Shown in pieces: positions 60,847 to 64,000 of a stretch of DNA of 64,000 nt (its first letter is position 1; the number at the start of each line of letters is the position of its first letter). Source of the stretch: Streptomyces sp. 135 (GTDB taxonomy: Bacteria; Actinomycetota; Actinomycetes; Streptomycetales; Streptomycetaceae). The stretch lies in the NCBI RefSeq assembly GCF_020026305.1, contig NZ_CP075691.1, positions 1,178,001-1,242,000 on the forward strand, written 5' to 3'. The notes beneath the pieces were generated by a model. It had not been told where the DNA came from. It made no database searches and was given only the letters and a program-made list of their open reading frames with translations. Both the position numbers and the translations under genes were made by a program.

Positions 60847-61314
60847 ATGACCGCCACACAGCGCCGGGGCCGCAGGATCATGATGACGCCGGACGAACTC
60901 GACGCGTTCCTCTCCACGGAGCGCACCTGCCGGGTGGCGACGGTCTCCGCCGACGGCGCCCCGCACGCCAGCACGCTCTGGTTCGCCTGGGACGGCAGGT
61001 CGTTGTGGCTCTATTCGATCACCCGCAGCAAGCGCTGGGCCGATCTGCGCCGGGATCAGCGGATCGCCGTGGTGATCGACGCGGGCGAGGAGTACGGCGA
61101 GCTGCGCGGCGTCGAGCTGTCCGGCACCGCGGAATTCGTCGGGGAGTCCCCGCGCACGGGTGAGCCGTGCCCCGAACTCGACGTCCCTGAGCGGCTGTTC
61201 GCCCGCAAGCTGTTCGGCCTGGACGAGATGCCGCACGACGGCCACCACGCGTGGATCCGGCTCACGCCGGACGCGATCGCCTCCTGGGACTTCCGCAAGC
61301 TGGCGGGGCTTTAG
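60847..61314 (+). CDS. PPOX-class flavin/F420-binding protein
   Basis: The 155-residue protein has the split-barrel fold of pyridoxamine 5'-phosphate oxidase relatives: TPDELDAFLSTERTCRVATV, SADGAPHASTLWFAWDGRSL and SKRWADLRRDQRIAVVIDAG. In actinomycetes this group commonly uses FMN or F420 for reductions. The substrate is unknown. ATG 60847 has GGGAGG nearby. It stands between the isochorismatase-like gene (divergent) and the LysR gene (convergent). Confidence 0.88.
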   Translation: MTATQRRGRRIMMTPDELDAFLSTERTCRVATVSADGAPHASTLWFAWDGRSLWLYSITRSKRWADLRRDQRIAVVIDAGEEYGELRGVELSGTAEFVGESPRTGEPCPELDVPERLFARKLFGLDEMPHDGHHAWIRLTPDAIASWDFRKLAGL

Positions 61315-61371
61315 GCGGAGCGTCAGGTGGGGCTTGCTTTGGGGGGCGCCGGGGGGCTCGCGCCGGGAGGC

Positions 61372-62274
61372 CTAGCGGAGGCCCGCTCCGGCCGCCCGCA
61401 GCGCCTCCGCCGCGGCCCTGACCGACGGGCGGCGGTCCGCGTCCGCCCGCCACACCACGTATACGTGGCGCCGCACCCGGTGCCGCACCGGGACCGTGCG
61501 CACCCCGGCCGGCATCGGGTCGCGCCCCAACTGCGGGGCCACGCAGACGCCGAGGCCGGCCGCGACCAGGGCGAGCTGGGTGTGGTGCTCCTCGGCGCGG
61601 TGCGCGATGCGCGGTTCGATGCCCTTGCCGCGCAGCGTGAACATCAGCCACTCGTGGCAGAACTCGCCCTCCGCCCAGGTGATCCACTCGTCGTCCGCGA
61701 ACTCCTCCAGATCCACTTCGGAGCGGTCCGCGAGGGGATGCGCGGCGGGCATCGCGATGTCGGCGGGATCGTCCAGGAGCGGCGCCTTGATCAGGCCGTC
61801 CGGGATCGGCAGCGGTTTGTTGTACCAGTCGAGGACGACCGCCATGTCGATGTCGCCGCGGACCACGGCCGACACCCCGGGCGACGGCTCCAACTCGTGA
61901 CAGCCGACCCGCAGCCCCGGATGCTCGGCGCGCAGTGCGGCGAGCGTGGCGGGCAGCAGGCCGCGCATGGCCGTGGGGAACGCCGAGATCCGCAGCTCGC
62001 CGACCGCCTTGCCGCGCTGCTCCTCCAGGTCGGCCTGGGCGAGCGCCACCTGCGACAGGATCCGCGCGGCGTGCTCGGCGAGCAGCCGCCCCGCGTCGGT
62101 CAGGCGTACGCCCCGGCCGTTCTTGGCCAGGAGCTGCTGGCCGACCTCCCGCTCCAGCTTCGTCATCTGCTGCGACACGGCGGAGGTCGTGACGTGCAGG
62201 CCCGCGGCGGCTCCGCTGACCGAGCCGTGCCGGGCGAGGGCGTCGAGTGTGCGCAGGCGCTCCAGGTTCAGCAT
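61372..62274 (-). CDS. LysR family transcriptional regulator
   Basis: The 300-residue protein has a LysR helix-turn-helix (LERLRTLDALARHGSVSGAA, then LHVTTSAVSQQMTKLEREVG) and a periplasmic-binding-like effector domain (about residues 90-295). ATG 62274 gives the standard N-terminus. It diverges from an EamA exporter gene, with repeats between that fit LysR binding. This layout is typical of metabolite-responsive exporters such as amino-acid efflux systems. Confidence 0.93.
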   Translation of the reverse strand: MLNLERLRTLDALARHGSVSGAAAGLHVTTSAVSQQMTKLEREVGQQLLAKNGRGVRLTDAGRLLAEHAARILSQVALAQADLEEQRGKAVGELRISAFPTAMRGLLPATLAALRAEHPGLRVGCHELEPSPGVSAVVRGDIDMAVVLDWYNKPLPIPDGLIKAPLLDDPADIAMPAAHPLADRSEVDLEEFADDEWITWAEGEFCHEWLMFTLRGKGIEPRIAHRAEEHHTQLALVAAGLGVCVAPQLGRDPMPAGVRTVPVRHRVRRHVYVVWRADADRRPSVRAAAEALRAAGAGLR

Positions 62275-62342
62275 GGGCAGGACTCCGGGGATGAGGGGCT
62301 GGGGTCGGGGCGGGACGGAAGGGAAACCCACCCTCGACACAT

Positions 62343-62392
62343 AAGCGATGCTACGCGATACCGCGCAACAAATATCGCTTGTGCTACGAGAT
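62343..62392. promoter_or_regulatory. LysR-type binding region
   Basis: AAGCGAT (62343-62349) and ATCGCTT (62374-62380) are perfect inverted arms; GCTACGCGAT (62350-62359) and GCTACGAGAT (62383-62392) are direct repeats 33 bp apart. All lie in the 141-bp divergent region. Confidence 0.75.
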
Positions 62393-62415
62393 CATCGGGG
62401 CCCATCGTGGAACCC

Positions 62416-63420
62416 ATGAGTACCCCGCCCCCACGCTCCCGCACGGCCGCCGCCACCGCCGCACCCTCGGCGCGACCGCCCGGCCGCCCCGCTCTCGACT
62501 GGCGTCTCCGCTTCGGCATCCTCTCGCTGATCTGGGGTTTCAGCTTCCTGCTGATCAAGGTGGGCACGGAGGCGTACGCACCCTTCCAAGTGACTCTGGG
62601 GCGGTTGGTGTTCGGCACGGCCGTGGTCGCGGCCGTACTCGTCGTGAAGCGGGAGCGGCTGCCGCGCGGGGCACGGACCTGGCTGCACCTGGCGGTGGCT
62701 GCGCTGTTCCTCAACGCCCTGCCGTTCTCCCTCTTCGCGTACGCGGAGCTGACGATCCCCTCGACGCTCGCCGGGATCTGCAACGCGACGTCGCCACTGT
62801 GGGGCATGGCCCTGTCGCTCGTCGCGCTCTCCGAGGACCGCCCGACCCGGCGCCGCGTCGCGGGCCTGGGCATCGGCTTCTTCGGGGTGCTCACGGTGCT
62901 GGGCGCCTGGCAGGGCTTCAGCGGTCTCGACGTCACCGGCACGGTACTGGCGCTGCTCGCCTCGCTCAGCTACCCGATCGGCTGGATCTACGTCCGCCGC
63001 ACCCTGGCCGGTGCGGGCCACTCGAACCTCTCCCTGACGGGCGCGCAGTTGCTGCTGGCGACGGTCGAACTGGCCGTGGTCACCCCGCTGTTCACCTCGA
63101 TGCCGACGAGTTTCCCGGTCGTGCCGCTGCTGGCGATCGTGGCGCTGGGCGCCCTCGGCACGGGGCTCGCCTTCCTGTTGCAGTACGCCCTGGTCTCCGA
63201 GGTCGGCCCGACCACCGCCCAGATGGTCACGTACTTCGTCCCGGTCATCGCGACCGCCGCGGGCGTGGCCGTGCTCGGCGAGTCCCTGAGCTGGTCGACG
63301 CCGGTCGGCGCGGTGATCGTCCTGGCGGGCGCGGCACTCACCCAGTCCCGACCACGCGCGACGCCACCCCAGCTGGACGCGCACCCCAGCCGCCCCCCGA
63401 ACCACGCGTCCCACCACTGA
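62416..63420 (+). CDS. EamA/DMT-family exporter
   Basis: The 334-residue protein has ten membrane segments in two EamA repeats: ILSLIWGFSFLLIKVGTEAY (about residues 36-55) begins the first, and LVSEVGPTTAQMVTYFVPVI followed by LGESLSWSTPVGAVIVLAG closes the second. The first 30 residues are a Pro/Ala/Arg-rich cytoplasmic tail. It is probably an efflux carrier under control of the divergent LysR protein. ATG 62416 has no strong ribosome-binding site. Confidence 0.9.
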   Translation: MSTPPPRSRTAAATAAPSARPPGRPALDWRLRFGILSLIWGFSFLLIKVGTEAYAPFQVTLGRLVFGTAVVAAVLVVKRERLPRGARTWLHLAVAALFLNALPFSLFAYAELTIPSTLAGICNATSPLWGMALSLVALSEDRPTRRRVAGLGIGFFGVLTVLGAWQGFSGLDVTGTVLALLASLSYPIGWIYVRRTLAGAGHSNLSLTGAQLLLATVELAVVTPLFTSMPTSFPVVPLLAIVALGALGTGLAFLLQYALVSEVGPTTAQMVTYFVPVIATAAGVAVLGESLSWSTPVGAVIVLAGAALTQSRPRATPPQLDAHPSRPPNHASHH

Positions 63421-63427
63421 ACGACCA

Positions 63428-63475
63428 CCAGGGGCGCGGGGAACTGCGCGAGCAACCACACACAACCCGCACACG
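63428..63475. repeat. Dispersed Streptomyces intergenic repeat, copy 3
   Basis: The element reads CAGGGGCGCGGGGAACTG, CGCGAGCAACCACACACAA and CCCGC. It sits between two convergent gene ends, as copy 2 does, and is nearly identical to copy 2 over its core. Confidence 0.8.
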
Positions 63476-63548
63476 CCAAAGCACAAACCCCGGCAGACAC
63501 AACCGCGCCCCAACGCCGCCCCCGTCACCCCGTCACCCGCAACCCCCG

Positions 63549-64000
63549 TCACCCATAACGCCGCGCCGGCACGGACCCCACCGCCGAGGCCACCGCATCC
63601 GCCAGCGGGACGATGTCCTCCCCGGTAAGCGCCGCAACGGTGACGCGGACCCCGGGCGGCGCGCTCAGCCGGAACCGCGCCCCCGGAGCGACGGCCCACC
63701 CGGCGTGCAACAGCCGGGCCACCGCCCCGGTCTCGTCCGGCACCGGCACCCATACGTTCATGCCACTACGCCCCCGCGCCGGTACGCCCCGCTCGGCGAG
63801 CGCCGCGATCAGCGCGTCCCGCCGGCGCGCGTACGACGCCGCCACCACCGCGGGGTCGACCGCGCCGCCCTCCCAGAGCCGCACCACGGCACGCTGGAGC
63901 AGCAGGCTCACCCAGCCGGGGCCGAGCCGCTGCCGCCCCTGCACCCGGTCGACGGTGACGGGATCCCCGGTCAGCACGGCGAGCCGCAGGTCGGGACCGT
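63549..64000 (-). CDS. MocR-type regulator or class I aminotransferase, 5' part outside window
   Basis: The visible 149 residues are the C-terminal end of a fold type I PLP enzyme: GPDLRLAVLTGDPVTVDRVQ, QRLGPGWVSLLLQRAVVRLW, ARRRDALIAALAERGVPARG and SGMNVWVPVPDE. These fit the aminotransferase-like domain of MocR regulators, which have an N-terminal GntR helix-turn-helix outside the window. An ordinary aminotransferase is the alternative. Confidence 0.8.
   Translation of the reverse strand, partial: GPDLRLAVLTGDPVTVDRVQGRQRLGPGWVSLLLQRAVVRLWEGGAVDPAVVAASYARRRDALIAALAERGVPARGRSGMNVWVPVPDETGAVARLLHAGWAVAPGARFRLSAPPGVRVTVAALTGEDIVPLADAVASAVGSVPARRYG

Overview
The window is a stretch of actinomycete chromosome, almost certainly Streptomyces. 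The sequence shows very high G+C with strong third-position GC bias, frequent GTG and TTG starts, Tat and lipoprotein export signals, a secreted GH18 chitinase behind DasR-like sites, a second divergent EF-Tu of the Tuf3 type, and many Streptomyces-style paralogues. No rRNA, tRNA, CRISPR array, replication origin or complete mobile element was found.

Layout. 0-6 kb: a truncated drug-type ABC ATPase with palindromic operators, an acyl-CoA dehydrogenase scrap, three small secreted proteins, an AraC regulator, a Tat-exported intradiol dioxygenase and an FG-GAP repeat protein. 6-20 kb: a double GNAT enzyme, an RsbW-like ATPase, a DHA2 drug exporter, a metzincin-lectin protein, two Lrp/AsnC regulators, a HAD phosphatase, an aspartate/asparagine degradation pair (aspartate ammonia-lyase and asparaginase), the chitinase, and a two-gene unit resembling ornithine-lipid synthesis (olsB-olsA). 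20-33 kb: a CoA transferase/acyl-CoA dehydrogenase operon that ends in a deletion scar, an XRE-cupin regulator divergent from an EamA exporter, two left-handed beta-helix proteins, a DedA protein, a thioesterase, three tandem paralogues of an uncharacterised membrane-anchored protein, and an MFS exporter.

33-39 kb holds tuf3 with a possible leader peptide and hairpin, an AlkD-type DNA glycosylase, a VTT-domain membrane protein, a thiolase with its divergent HxlR regulator, and uppP. 39-42.8 kb is a degraded, lower-coding-density segment: a Uma2-fold nuclease, a choloylglycine hydrolase fragment, an IS5-type transposase scrap and orphan small genes. 42.8-64 kb returns to ordinary chromosome: transporters, very small basic proteins, Lnt, an oxidoreductase, a WYL regulator with a perfect palindrome in front of a DUF3224 gene, uracil-DNA glycosylase, a peptide-binding lipoprotein, two SDR reductases, a HipA-like/DUF3037 pair, a Rieske protein, a TetR regulator divergent from a methyltransferase, a LysR regulator divergent from an EamA exporter, and the tail of a MocR-type regulator.

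Three themes stand out. First, many genes are visibly broken by internal or end deletions (near 0.8, 12.9, 17.5-18.1, 22.3, 40.5 and 49.6 kb). Second, several genes have a -10-like hexamer 6-8 nt before the start codon and no ribosome-binding site, which suggests leaderless mRNAs. Third, divergent regulator/target pairs carry unusually clear operator palindromes. No complete new defence or biosynthetic system was identified. The best candidates for undescribed biology are the leaderless triplet at 27.3-30.6 kb, the four-cysteine secreted pair at 1.4-2.4 kb, and the tuf3 leader.
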